32,875 bases of DNA from IMG/VR virus record IMGVR_UViG_3300010883_000217, positions 1 to 32,875 of that record; one strand, written 5' to 3'. Each line of letters begins with the position of its first letter. Position 1 is the stretch's first letter. A model generated the notes under the pieces. The model was not told the DNA's origin. It saw only the letters and a list, made by a program, of their open reading frames with translations, and made no database searches. Below, piece after piece: positions 9,001 to 17,100 of this stretch. Made by a program: the position numbers and the translations under genes. Origin of the DNA: a virus.

Positions 9001-11008
9001 CGATCATCGCGTGAGAGTTGTTGGTGCTCCCTTCGGTGACGTAGACCTTGCCCCGGCGAATCATGAAGGGGAAGTCTGGTAGGTCATCGGCGGTGTCCCG
9101 AATGGACAGCTTCTCGAAAGGATGGCCTGGGACGAAGAAGAAGGTGTCGCCAATCCCCTTCACCTGCCTCATGAGCCCGGAGTCTCCTGGGCGAGTGTTC
9201 ACAACGGTGTGTGCTGGTACTGCCCCTACCTTGTCTTCAACATGTAGAATCCCGGAAGTGCCGAGACCCTCGGGCTTGGCATCGGGGACGGAGAAGGTGA
9301 AGTCCCCGGAAATCACACCAAGAGAGGCGGCGGCGCGTGCAGGTTGTGACATCCGGTTCAGGACAATGCCGTCGTAGAACACCTTGTCGCCCACAAAGAG
9401 CTTATTGAAGTCGGGGTTCGGGCTATCTACATCCCCCATGATGGTCTTCGTCACATCAGCGGGGGAGAAGAGAACCATCCCCGTGGACAACGACACAGCC
9501 ACGTTCCCAGTCTCAATGGTGACCTCGTCGGGGAGTTCGTTGTCGTTCTCAAAGTACGAGACCTTGAGCCAGCGTCGGCTCCCAATCCGCAAGAGTGCGT
9601 GGTCCGTGACGCCGGGGATGGGGGCAATAAACAGCGGAGACTGGTCCGCATCGGACAGCTTGCCCACCACACCCTTCGAGTCCTTGTTCAAGGTGCGGGG
9701 GATGTACCAGACCACCTGGCCCGCATACTCCATGAAGAGCGCAGGGTTCCAAACGATGATGCCGTTGGTTTCGCCTACGATGCCCGCTGGCGCAGGATCT
9801 CGGGACCCGAAGTCGTACTCCCCAGACGCGGCGATGTCGTCCGGGACAACTTCAATGCCCCTGAAGTCCGCCCCTGTCTCATCATCTCCAAGAGGGATGC
9901 TGTTGGCAGAAGGCATCGCCCCCAGTCGCAGCATCGCGTACTGGTCCTTGTCCAGAGAGTGGGGTCCAACCGCACCAGGCAGGTATTCACCAATCGTCAG
10001 GTTCTGGGGCTTGGGGGTGAGTTCATAGCTCTCATCGGGGAGGAGCCGACCCATGTTGATAGGCGCTCCTCCTTTGATGGGTTCCCACCGCTGGTCTTTT
10101 CCCTGCCAATGGAACCGCTCCATCTCGGGGTCGTTCCTGGTCCACCAAAATCGTGGGGATGCCAGGTAATAGACAACCTCTACGACGCGGTCCCCACGTT
10201 GCCTGGACATGGCAGGGGAGCTTCCGTCCATTGGCCTCAGCAAACCTCGGGTATTGGAGGTGTCGTTGATGGTAATCAGACCCGCCTCTGGGTCATCACA
10301 GGAGATGTCTCCACTGGATGTCGTGAGAGTCCGGTCGATCTTGAGGTCGTCGTCTCCCAGGTTGATGATGACCGCCAGGACCCCAGCAATGGTGCGCCCC
10401 CCATCGTCCGTGACGACCAAACGAGTGGTGCCATCCGAGATGGGGTTGATAACGGCAGCGGCCCCGTAGAAGGTTCCCGTGGGGGCGGTCTCCAGTGTGG
10501 CTTCAGTGTCTGACTCGACGGAAGCCACCCGGACGACGTAGAAGCCCGTAACGACGGAGGCCCCTTCGATAAGCTGAGAGAGGAACGAGGTCCCAGTCCC
10601 CACAAGCTGGTCGCTACCCGCAGTGAGTTGAACAGCTCCTACAAGAGGGAAGGTGTAGCCCTCAGCGTCGTCGGTGGAGACCTGCTGGGTTCCTGAAGGG
10701 ATAGCAACAGTAGCGTCGTTGATGGGGTAGGTGGGGTCTTCCACCACGCTGAGGTTCGACGAGTTGGCGGAGAAGACGAGGTACTCCTCAAGCTGACCTT
10801 CTCGACCTTCGAGGATTGCGGAACGGTACTGGTCTACATACGGGCGAACCAGTTCGGTCGCTCCCCAGTGACTGATGTACTGGGCGCTGTAATCCGAGGA
10901 CAGTGTCCTGCAATCAGCATAGATGCCTCCTGTCGTTGGAGCCGTAGACTTGCTGTTCGCAGGAGCCACACGGGGTCCCCTGAGGGTATGTCCGTCAAAG
11001 ATTCCCAC
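1..11008 (-). CDS. Giant tail/baseplate-associated structural protein, more than 3,669 residues, 3' end beyond the window
   Basis: A single minus-strand frame is open from GTG at 11008 to base 2, with no stop. The left edge is in the same frame and reads ...PPGFDPEDQEY. I recognise no enzyme. The protein is acidic and rich in Gly, Asp, Pro and Thr, with many short beta-type segments. A module of the form TDTDAGF...GIEVGDRLKL lies near residue 1,010, and a related one (FTDTNAGL...GVKEGDILII) near residue 3,640. A fibre-like VGTGTSFLSQLIEG segment lies near residue 137. Asp-rich stretches near residues 1,515 (VDPDGDAIATDG) and 2,690 (EEEDTDGDEEFF) may bind calcium. The gene follows the spike and a small gene in the same operon, so a virion baseplate or fibre role is inferred. 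The start has almost no Shine-Dalgarno sequence and directly abuts the previous TAA, so translation may be coupled. GTG at 10969, behind AGGGGA, is an alternative start. The gene is certain; the function is not. Confidence 0.85.
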   Translation of the reverse strand, partial: MGIFDGHTLRGPRVAPANSKSTAPTTGGIYADCRTLSSDYSAQYISHWGATELVRPYVDQYRSAILEGREGQLEEYLVFSANSSNLSVVEDPTYPINDATVAIPSGTQQVSTDDAEGYTFPLVGAVQLTAGSDQLVGTGTSFLSQLIEGASVVTGFYVVRVASVESDTEATLETAPTGTFYGAAAVINPISDGTTRLVVTDDGGRTIAGVLAVIINLGDDDLKIDRTLTTSSGDISCDDPEAGLITINDTSNTRGLLRPMDGSSPAMSRQRGDRVVEVVYYLASPRFWWTRNDPEMERFHWQGKDQRWEPIKGGAPINMGRLLPDESYELTPKPQNLTIGEYLPGAVGPHSLDKDQYAMLRLGAMPSANSIPLGDDETGADFRGIEVVPDDIAASGEYDFGSRDPAPAGIVGETNGIIVWNPALFMEYAGQVVWYIPRTLNKDSKGVVGKLSDADQSPLFIAPIPGVTDHALLRIGSRRWLKVSYFENDNELPDEVTIETGNVAVSLSTGMVLFSPADVTKTIMGDVDSPNPDFNKLFVGDKVFYDGIVLNRMSQPARAAASLGVISGDFTFSVPDAKPEGLGTSGILHVEDKVGAVPAHTVVNTRPGDSGLMRQVKGIGDTFFFVPGHPFEKLSIRDTADDLPDFPFMIRRGKVYVTEGSTNNSHAMIGFKDLMKYNDKPLYFLQADFTPATYAEDARMVSRKEGPFTLRGDEKLSFIIDNDPVFEWDAIQLTGSVTEEGGLYSATEVALSIDTLIANTAGTCYEFNGRLVIAPNNITNGTVEILYGQDGVKDFSGTAALGFGPGWKTTAPIDPSIKGTALDPNWLVDSGQSIGLWRSPFNEDGSGVEPDFKSTSRIEGEMLTTVQPVPFTFIQQIPLVDIAGVDDGVFFEIQAGPYRKRLEAMEDIHYRFEDRQFAWLDNKRSSWAAEAPVSYLNLGGQGIVEETLHPALNGYLRASFGGDPFALLQPGEDFLLPQEGLTGMAVLVEEIGGLAHYGSKGFFDLDGTTLTDTDAGFVAAGIEVGDRLKLNTGDAAGSYRIVDVTAEVITVEPAFPADSGSAPMSWEIYDQKTKDVIDPQVVADQVYQQFNHLPEEPFYIRKVSYVGDCPSQQDPANPLQAIVGKDLQSGRRVVVRAGLDFGSPELEVLWLDMDSLGTISNAGIYIPDPTSQRVLDGDFELHVGVEVLRPGVELLSVSEFSEDPDFAEYLDDGTGEVRFSGALLDSQDQAQVVYVETPSSSLEPGFVEVNQGTGDLNLSSADLSQYTGASLYWAAQMITEQQKDVYLNPLAGAFMFREPLGPGQIVEVEYRVSDKAGQLATGDEGEVLPVINENLPLYVRRESCVRINAQQYSFNPEGKTVFDTVTPLAYFGAEQANYDYDNASIDIENGLINFFFEVEESTNVSISYAVLEAFGGELSYTVSKPPVYRPPFRLEGGLEEFQLESDRTGDLVEGALLRIGGASFYLKSVEYDAGTGLTTVGIFPPVPGLGVGSSAPGNDTLTLYTAEPIAHVVDPDGDAIATDGPGGFLVPIQDLLELAEEPVYEPVSKGRTELVVVANCMGKFVAGHILEIGGCPHSIVGLKLSDDGRRTTIAVTPDFPKGFTYGTDSVSVTTRPVYPPAPIDYIGAGAYLPDLPYEVVLWGERNIDGTEKPGRTLAEGIHYAVDPMTGNITLQQPLQAPLQATQQLYFARTRITTARPELHRGQVVFPRFATKFRHTVAPSQDNGLQGAALLGTYTFRSPDSFYCRTVPLLDHMGEVALDMVKEANSKNPSFGPSTGGWGGSKNWEQGRVGLTVEREHLLDTDRAGRKFLAFYNATIVAFEQITENISGRMVGDRDGKFRFWVGEGLEFTPPGWENPVTGRIVPRNIWTEVFVARRGASSVYIQDDDWVVVPNSSSFDTDGQVEGDWIEGDDFDFMLQQQRRLIRNDLDDLIIVGRKRPRIILRFLPLPHFIIKAKGRFERMADPNEFSRIFPERASGFTTLFPGVGANPEAGDYGEHLFLGIRGGKLRSSFFRTSGNISNPVLGEINDLTDIDTYPRTSRARIYKYSSVGFPEWDALLGSDFTNNPQPAIVATPNLLVDFPLDEQGKPDVGKLATMMDGGAPDLTTGDWEISTPGFRTGMKIKFGRPTGEFFDGGHTDVSLDIFGMTKVKPVFVGAIYKGCVMTFTDGDDPITNGNAFVEMTSDDGGPPIELLRGYTITQALGGGVEVELNDPPTAEDMAMIASAMPNFRKGFDYSVRMRRGEYRDISFPSFSDPTFFGLKDLLGQKTPSPQMEVESIVEFRNFELEPLEIPALLGENRDDDGDWTIPYMGVNNTELQRLQEAARAVTGIALSDCTTLPVPQPHVHKAVYPDEVLSLDGSVAPDGPYPAAMATEADLSPTNGTYEAHTGVGDVRSYDLLLIEPDDDNAALPPGSQGILEIGAVVPSDGPETYIEPPRFVSPTTEGAEISYTIANATAWSDHSTGYLAGLRVDEWVIGHDTDPPNYPDRYTETHISTASIGAGFLVLDDGDGGGSFDPSVGDWPEGGLNSVLSNCAEDTKIQFDILARPLDLADPQPGDGMARATIQLRVGTAGTSGHIVDIDGAHSEPVFFLSVYDHVAGGQRAFATDTSNNPVTEVRIIRPDNDGGIYFDGSKLIIRTVHPSDEHTDPVDALGNMPGDGGYGFPADPDYDEFTTAQWFPFDLFESEEEDTDGDEEFFPPGHPNAGDPNPDYDADHFWTYGLDDVGNELFLDFTMQFEVVKGKTAYIDTDRLSFIENFDFRLAWPRGTKHPLWDTHGPGAGDTDFEIRLEVSQVEGTLFKEDMNPVSKQEVHLTINNPDSVNAGDPFTFKSRDGTTPDTVNGVGFVTDTHAGVTALKVMPWEGHGNVEIDFTGATFSAMPSSEVAQDDSVFLCKGSGVMDRLWEDATPVWARDSRWANKIRVYTKEDGSSSFNPSKVMAGDTLAVNFAPEDELDLLTDGAATVKEGTYLVRHAVSSNAITDTYDANPGSPAEDAKPAEARVRAMTLVAPAPGPTAWAQSYFPTITEVEDDSGTHAIIHFDELVTWEGHELHGAWDDVGTTGVGNGNPLYIYRSTPQTDDTVETFCTRVFKADYTHTSGETSFKIDLSTVADACGQLLSVAPYAYSNEQILAQLVGDEEEEIEGVVGKRLFGIQRMPLNITGAGLPNKGVTGHTEHTDYGSANDVSLLGFSAISIKVPSLYDLDSVLAGAPVDYIGYSEWSVPSGNLVTTTSSTYAVDVGMVLEEAAVPNHQGEFREEEPEFVHEGGALLLDLSDVTDDMWKTLTQTAELVADALDTAIFALMPTSQVATSFFDHTGGTETDLPGYYAEAGIFLEPSFPRSVGDLNDDGTEDSAFPGEGLVFSPRVSCDQADGPPVIPGVDLTDSAVGSRGSLDFVTDTATWGDPLYNRVAFSVRRVRRWHDVLDDFSTNLQALRFCYEIRYGTIDSYTGTGNFATFVAEGEGTQLGGFDNDDVNINPGDQVRVLHPITGEVIATAEIGTITDAKTLSLRPPGLVGTAPDSHPDWSGLAFQVFMRIAPVPHEQSNEELLELTTDVMVYRRTMEWTPANPDSPDYPDNGGFILWDTADVGTWAEYVATLPDPHTPADFDEWKALVYEASINRFTDTNAGLDPGQINFQQEGVKEGDILIIDPAGALEPPGFDPEDQEY

Positions 11009-11596
11009 TTATACAACCATGCTCGAAGGGGTGGTCCCTACTCCTGGAGCGGGTCCGGCCCCAGCGGGAGCCACGACCCCAGTACCGAACCCAAGCATCG
11101 TGTTCAATGCGATCCCGTTGCCAATGGCCTGAGCCAACTGGCCTGAGTAGATGCCTGTGATACCCATCGCTGCGAAGTAGCCATGAATCTGCCCCCCGAG
11201 CGCAGGCCCGTTAGCGGAGACGATCTTGGCTACGTCAGGCCCCAGCGAGACACCTGCTGCTGGCCCCATGTACAAACCCGACTGTGTAAAGGTCATGCTC
11301 ACTCCAACTGCAATAGCGGTAGCCACCTCCGCCGCCTTCACACCGATGATACCCGCAGCAGCAAAAGACCCTATGACCAAAGGAGGGGCTGGAGGTACGA
11401 CCAGCTTGCCATTGACGATACCCGCACCCAGAGTCCCGGCAGCGGCCCCGAGAATCAGCAGGTTGACCGGATTCGCGGTACACCAGGAGAACACCCCAAG
11501 ACCGATGGCCTCTGTAAGAGGAACCCAACCTATGGTAGGTGGGATGGCACTACTCGAACGGATATTCAGGGCTATTTGACTCGGAACCAAAGGCAT
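11009..11596 (-). CDS. Small Gly/Ala-rich hydrophobic tail protein (195 aa), possibly spike-associated
   Basis: Residues 1-195 begin MPLVPSQIALNI. The ATG at 11596 is preceded by AGGGAGGT at a good distance, which overlaps the spike gene's TAG stop. This rules out a longer in-frame start inside the spike gene. The protein is rich in Gly, Ala, Ile and Val, with hydrophobic stretches (for example LLILGAAAGTLGAGIV and IGSFAAAGIIGVKAAEVATA) and an Ala/Gly/Pro-rich C-terminus. I see no clear PAAR repeat and no signal peptide. Its position directly after the spike suggests a small baseplate or tip component, or an assembly factor; this rests on context only. A lysis or membrane role is conceivable from the hydrophobicity but has no support from the neighbourhood. 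The stop TAA is followed immediately, in the same frame, by the GTG of the giant gene. Confidence 0.6.
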   Translation of the reverse strand: MPLVPSQIALNIRSSSAIPPTIGWVPLTEAIGLGVFSWCTANPVNLLILGAAAGTLGAGIVNGKLVVPPAPPLVIGSFAAAGIIGVKAAEVATAIAVGVSMTFTQSGLYMGPAAGVSLGPDVAKIVSANGPALGGQIHGYFAAMGITGIYSGQLAQAIGNGIALNTMLGFGTGVVAPAGAGPAPGVGTTPSSMVV

Positions 11597-11601
11597 CGCT
11601 G

Positions 11602-11609
11602 ACCTCCCT
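11602..11609 (-). promoter_or_regulatory. Ribosome binding site that fixes the start of the 195-aa gene
   Basis: On the minus strand AGGGAGGT sits 5 bases before ATG at 11596. It overlaps the TAG stop of the spike gene (11608-11610), so the two genes are probably translationally coupled. Confidence 0.8.
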
Positions 11610-14067
11610 ATGCTGAACGGATAGCGCCATAATCCACAAGGGTGCAAGATGCGTAAGGCAGCCCAAGAATAGGATCGATAGATTGCCCAGTCATCAAGGG
11701 ACCCAAACAAGCTGAGGGAGCCCCCAGAAGCAAGGCACTGCTTGAGCGCACTGTCGTCGGACCCCCCGTAGACATCAAGGTGGCTCCAGCCAACCCGGAG
11801 AGCGTCTGGGTTCCCACCGCCGCAGTCGAGGAGACGTTCCCGAGCCCTACGGTCGTCGTGGCTCCCGAGGGTGTGATCTTGCAGGAGTTCGTACCCTCCA
11901 GGCTCGCAAGCTCTACGTTACCTGCGGTAGACGAGAAGGAGTGGTTGCCTACCAGGATTTCAGAGGCCCAGTCGCCCATCTCGATGGAGGAAGACCGACT
12001 CCCGATCTGCATCGTCTCGATGAACTGGTCGGTGTAAGGCACAGCCATCGTTCCGGGATTGCAGATGACATTGTGCTCGTAGCAAGCCCCGTCGAGCGGG
12101 CTTCCTCCAGAGTTGGATGTGACCATCCTCTTGGCTGAGGTCACCTCTACCGTAGAGGAGTTCGTGTTACAGTTCTCCCCAGCACCTAATGAAATAGTGC
12201 CCTGACTGTTCATTATCAGGTTCCCAATATCACTGAGATCCAACGTCGGGGCGTTGATAGTCACCTTGCGATCCGACTGCATCAGAATGTTGAAAGGGCT
12301 GTGGATGTTGATTGCCGGAAGGTCCTCGGTAGCCTCCCCTGCTTCATTAGCTGAAGGTCCGAGACCCTCAGTTGTAGGTGCGCCGCCGAAAATATGAACA
12401 GCGTTACCGGGGGAGAGAATCTCCACTCCGTAGGGGCTGTTACCGCCAGCCGTGCCGTGCCCTACAATACGGTAAGAGCCGGGTGATTCGAGGGTCATAC
12501 CCCCGGAAACACCAATCGTCGTCTGGCCTCCTGTATTGAGTGAGAGCCCATTAGCGAGATTGGCAAACACCTTGCCCGCCTTGTTGACACTGACCCAGGT
12601 GTCATCACCGCCATCAATAGGCTTGACCCGAAATAGTGTTGCGGCGTGGTCTTTGAGAGAGTGCCCAACTCCTGACACAAGGCCACTTGAGGTTGGTCTC
12701 AATGGAAGACCGTAGAGGGATGCTTCTGAAAACGGATCGTTCCCCACCACCGACCCATACACTACCTCAATAAAGGGGGAGTTTGAGCCTCCCTCCCCCT
12801 CTGATTCGGGAAGACGCTCCGCATCAAACCCGTCAGTCTGTTCCGTAACAGGCAGGACGCCGTCTGTTGTGTGCGTCACCTCAATGCGGTACTCCGTCAA
12901 GGCATCCGCAAGACCATCGTCTCCCTGGTGCAAGGCTGCGTTGATAGTGGGTTTGGTGCGGGAGTTCGGGGAATACGACATCAACCCCGTCCGGTAAAAG
13001 ACCTTGCCTCCCTGTGTGGCTGTTGCGTCGCCATCGTGGGCCTTTATGCTGCCACTTCGAGCCCCGCTTTCGGAGATAAAGGCTCCCCAGGTTAGGAAGT
13101 TGAAGGGGTCCAAATGAGGTGGGATGTGAGACCCGCTGATGTCCATTCGGAAGTCTGACTTAGTGCCGATCTCCCCGTCCGCATTCGGTGTCCTACGGAA
13201 GATGGCTCCTGGTGTGAGCAACCCTGCTTCGTAAGGAATAGGGTCGTCACAATGTGGGCCAACATCCACCGCTTCCACCCCGGCCAGATCGTAGTGGTCC
13301 CAGTAAGTGCCATCAGAGAACATCTGTCGTGGCAGGATGTTGGCATCTCGTTGGACCATACCTGCATAAATCCGTGCTCCAGACATGGCATGGAACTGCT
13401 GGAGGGACCGCATAACAATGGCCTGATCCTGCTCCCGGAGATGAATCTCATTACCTCGCCGATTCGCTATCATCACCGACTCGTCGAGCACCAAGTCGGA
13501 CCCTTGGGCAGACGAGCACACAACATTCCCAGGCTCGATCCCACGGGCCTTGAACCGAACACGGTCTGCCATTCCTTCAAGGGCAGCCCGTGCGGCGAGG
13601 GAGTCTGACATTTCCCCAGGACCAAAGTCCTGTGCAGGAACCCAGTCCCTCCCCAACCACCAAGGGGCGGGGAAGAAACCAAGAATGTAAGGGTTCCGGG
13701 CCATTGCTTGGCCAGAAGAGTTCCCGACCCCCCAACCAAGGAGGCAGAAGTCCCCAACCATAGGCATAGCGCCCATGAAGTGTCGGCGGCCCCCACCTGG
13801 GATGGTGATGGGAACCCCGTTGCGGTAGTTCGACTGGGGATCGCGGGTCCCGGTCATGATTTGAACCCGACACCGCATGACCTCATAGTCCACGGCTTGG
13901 ATCTTGCCGATGCTCAGAGCGTATTGAGAGACACCTGTGTCAGTGTTTGCTTGCCGAGACCGCGCCCCCTCGGCCTTCATTCTCATCTCGCCGCTGGAGA
14001 CGCTTCCGGCCCCATGAGATTGCGGCCCCGAGCCACCACTTCCGGCTTTTGTTGTAGGTGTCGTCAT
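11608..14067 (-). CDS. Baseplate spike protein, gp5/gpV-like (819 aa)
   Basis: The likely role is the membrane-piercing central spike below the hub. Residues about 47-133 look like the N-terminal OB-fold of phage spikes: a start of the form SIGKIQAVD, then CRVQIM, VPITIPGG, a short MVGDFCLLGWG strand, and a turn to NPYILGFF. The middle is globular and unrecognised. From about residue 480 to the end the chain is Gly/Ser/Thr/Asn-rich with alternating hydrophobic residues (LSLNTGGQTTIGVSGGMTL, KVTINAPTLDL, TISLGAGE), as expected for an intertwined beta-helix. The C-terminus (ALLLGAPSACLG...LMTGQSID) could form a tip, but I cannot call it PAAR. No lysozyme domain is apparent. ATG is preceded by AGGAGGGA. 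The gene follows the hub after 64 bases that contain a promoter-like motif. Confidence 0.85.
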   Translation of the reverse strand: MTTPTTKAGSGGSGPQSHGAGSVSSGEMRMKAEGARSRQANTDTGVSQYALSIGKIQAVDYEVMRCRVQIMTGTRDPQSNYRNGVPITIPGGGRRHFMGAMPMVGDFCLLGWGVGNSSGQAMARNPYILGFFPAPWWLGRDWVPAQDFGPGEMSDSLAARAALEGMADRVRFKARGIEPGNVVCSSAQGSDLVLDESVMIANRRGNEIHLREQDQAIVMRSLQQFHAMSGARIYAGMVQRDANILPRQMFSDGTYWDHYDLAGVEAVDVGPHCDDPIPYEAGLLTPGAIFRRTPNADGEIGTKSDFRMDISGSHIPPHLDPFNFLTWGAFISESGARSGSIKAHDGDATATQGGKVFYRTGLMSYSPNSRTKPTINAALHQGDDGLADALTEYRIEVTHTTDGVLPVTEQTDGFDAERLPESEGEGGSNSPFIEVVYGSVVGNDPFSEASLYGLPLRPTSSGLVSGVGHSLKDHAATLFRVKPIDGGDDTWVSVNKAGKVFANLANGLSLNTGGQTTIGVSGGMTLESPGSYRIVGHGTAGGNSPYGVEILSPGNAVHIFGGAPTTEGLGPSANEAGEATEDLPAINIHSPFNILMQSDRKVTINAPTLDLSDIGNLIMNSQGTISLGAGENCNTNSSTVEVTSAKRMVTSNSGGSPLDGACYEHNVICNPGTMAVPYTDQFIETMQIGSRSSSIEMGDWASEILVGNHSFSSTAGNVELASLEGTNSCKITPSGATTTVGLGNVSSTAAVGTQTLSGLAGATLMSTGGPTTVRSSSALLLGAPSACLGPLMTGQSIDPILGLPYASCTLVDYGAIRSA

Positions 14068-14070
14068 ACT

Positions 14071-14078
14071 TCCCTCCT
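14071..14078 (-). promoter_or_regulatory. Ribosome binding site of the spike gene
   Basis: Minus-strand AGGAGGGA lies 3 bases before ATG at 14067. It is a near-perfect Shine-Dalgarno match, stronger than those of most neighbours. Confidence 0.75.
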
Positions 14079-14110
14079 ATCAAAAGGCCCTGCTGTTTCA
14101 CAGTACCCTC

Positions 14111-14118
14111 AAGGTATA
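14111..14118 (-). promoter_or_regulatory. Promoter-like TATACCTT motif upstream of the spike gene
   Basis: Minus-strand TTTATACCTTGAGG lies in the 64-base hub-spike gap. The motif ends 44 bases before the spike ATG. The same core, at nearly the same distance, precedes the tail-tube candidate and a variant precedes the chaperone-position gene. No -35 element is seen. It may be a phage-specific late promoter; this is inferred from recurrence only. Confidence 0.35.
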
Positions 14119-14131
14119 AAGAGGGGATTGG

Positions 14132-17100
14132 TTAGTCTTGGGGCGGCTCTTCGTCTGCGCCAGGAACCCCGCCAGGCGTCGGTTCGGGGCCGTCCTCTGG
14201 AGTACCCCAGGTTCCGAAGCTGCCCGCTTCCACATCGTCCCAACTCTTAGTAGCCTGATCCCACAGACCACTGTCCGGGTCCTGCTCTGTTCCTGTAATA
14301 GGAGCAAACTGGTCTTCCCAGAAGTCCCCGGAGCCTTCTCCGAACATGACTTCCCAACTATCGAATATGCCGTCCAGTTGTGGGGTTATGTAGGCCGACT
14401 CATACTGGCCTCTCAACGCCTGCTGCTCAATGGCCCAATCAACCGACTTCTCTCGTATCTGGTTCATGATCCAGTCTTCGATGGGGCTCTTACCCGCCTC
14501 CTCTCCGCCAGATACGACGTAAACGAAGTTCCCTGGGTCAAATGCTTCCAGTTGAACGAAGCTGTCTGTCAACGTCGCATTAGACGCAACCCACGCTTCG
14601 GTACTGCCATCATGGTTGAAGGGGGTCAGGTCAGCCAACGTGTAGGCAGCGTTTTGGATCTGTTGAGGCTGCTGTGGCGTGGAGAAGTGGTTGATCAAGC
14701 CAAGCATGATGGATTGGGTCCGGGCGGTTACCGCTTCAGCTTCTCCAGCGGATACCTGCCCAGTGTTCCCAATGGCGGAGTTGAGGCTGGTGTATCGGTC
14801 GAAGTCAATGTCAAGTCTTGCGAGAACATCCCTGAGTTCATCTGAGTTGAGATTTGAGATTTGTTGAGCAAGGAGGACCAACCGCCGTTTACGAACATCT
14901 GCACTGTGGCGACCACTCACACAGGTCTGTGCAAAAGCATCAGCAGCATCAAGGACACCTTCGCTTGTCGTCGCCCGGAAAGGGTCCTGCTCCATCAATG
15001 CTTGGAAGGAGTCGGCGTCTGCGACATCCACACCCCTGCCGTAAGCGAAGTTCCCAAAGTGCTCGTATCCATCAGCGTCACTGATAGGGAAAACAGGGCT
15101 GGGGATAAAGTCTTGCCGCTGGCCTGCCACACGAGAGAGGAACATGGCGTGGCCACGCCGTCCCGTAGTGTTCGAGACCGCCACTGAACCACCACAAGCG
15201 GTGGTGAGGTCTGTGCAGAACGTCACCAGGTTCTGATAAGACTCGATCCCGGAGGTCTCCACCATTCCACGACCACCTGGGAACACCTTTTTCCACATCT
15301 CGGCAACCTGAGGAAGAATGTGGGTGTTGATGCGGACGTAGGTCCCCTCAGCGACCAGGTCAGCGATCTTCTCTTTGATTCCTTGGAGTTTTACTCTCGT
15401 GACCTCGAAAGGAGGGCTCGTACTTGCGTCAGTGTTATTCCAACGCCCTGTGTAGTAAGCGGTGTCGTTGCCGTTCGAAGCGAAGGTGGCACAGACAAGG
15501 CCCATAAAACTCAGAGGGACCGAACCGATGTCCGTTGTAGCGCCATCAACATGGGAACCCCAGTCCTTAGGGTTGGTGAGAAGAACGCCCGTGCTGGTAA
15601 ACCTCCTGCTGCACCGGAAGGTGGATTTCACTGTGTTCCAGTAGGTTCCGACGGCGTTGCCACGCCTGTTGGTCCACGAAAGCACTTCGCCCAGGACAAT
15701 ACCTCCCGTGTGCGACAAGTACCCGTAGCCAAACCCTGGGATCTCAGGCTTGTTGTCCGTAGTGATATTCGTTCGAGGTGTCATATAAACCGAGTTCCCG
15801 CCCGAACTGATCTTGTGGAAAGGGCTGGTAAACCTCTCCCCTGCCAACTGAGCGATCCCTTCTGCCATGTCGGCAGCTATGGTCTCGGTGCCTGAGAACG
15901 ACGGCAAACGAACATCATTGAGTTGCGAGAGAAACGGTTCCAGAGCCTCCTTGAGAGAGGTGGATGGCCCCGCGCCCCCGAGTGCCTCCAGAATCTTCGA
16001 CTTGATCCCGGCCTTCGTCTCGGCATTGAGAATGAAACGCGGATAAGTGGACCCAGTGGCCGCAGGCTGAAGCATGTTGTAGGAAAGGCGAGCCTTTGAA
16101 AACTCCATCCGCACAATCTTATGCGTCGGCAAGAGGGGGTCAGTAGAATCGGATCGACCGCGCATGATTCGAAAGCCTTTGCAAGCAGCACCTGCGTGCC
16201 CTGACGCACCTCCATCAGTCGTCTCAAAGTCCACTAAACCCTTAGAAAGCTCTGTCACATGAGCTGATGCCGACGCGATCTTCGATATGTCGGCATCACA
16301 AGATGACATGAATCTGACCCTCTTCGTCATCTCCCCGACTTCAACGTCGGTCTCCGCGTCAGGGTCTGCCTCAGCAGTGATTTCCCCAGAACCTGACGCT
16401 ACGAACCTCATCGGGGTGTAGGCTTGTTCTGTGGGCTCTGGGTGTGCAGATGAGTAGTACCGATAATATCCTGGTGTGCTGGTGTTACAGAACGAGGCTT
16501 TACGGTCTCCCAAGATGTTCAGTATCTGAGCAGAGGATGCTGTTGCAGTATCCACCCTCTCCGGGCTCGTGAGCCCACGAACAATCTTCATCAGGTCGAA
16601 GATGCTCGTACCTGTTTGAACATTGGTAGTGACACCGCTTACGGTGGATGAGGTGTGTGCGAGTTGATCGTCCGCCATCCACCCCTCGATGAGTTCTTTA
16701 CGGAGGTTCAGACTCTCCTGGATCAGCACATCACGGGCAGCTTGACTGCCTCCACCCGAGGAGCGGCTCAGCTCGTCTTGAGCCGTCGCGATCTGAGCAC
16801 TCCTCTCGGCATACTCGGTGACCTGCTCAAACAGGTTGGATATATCCAAGGCCAACACTCGAACAGAGGAGTTACCTCTTTGGGTGACGAACTGAGCAGG
16901 TTCAGAAGTACCACTCAGGATTTCCACAGAGGTTTCGGTCAGCGTGGTGGTGGATGCCCCGGACCCAACCCCTGATACAAAACTGCTATTCCAGGTTGCA
17001 TTGCCCCAGGTTGCGGGATCGGCTGGGTTTACGTCAGTCCCGCCCGCAATGGTCAACTTGTGGTTGCGGACCAGATACATCAGCACCGTATTGAGGGCTG

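Noticed and set aside
11597-11710. 38-residue N-terminal extension of the 195-aa gene
   Set aside because: It would overlap the spike gene, and AGGGAGGT stands directly before ATG at 11596.
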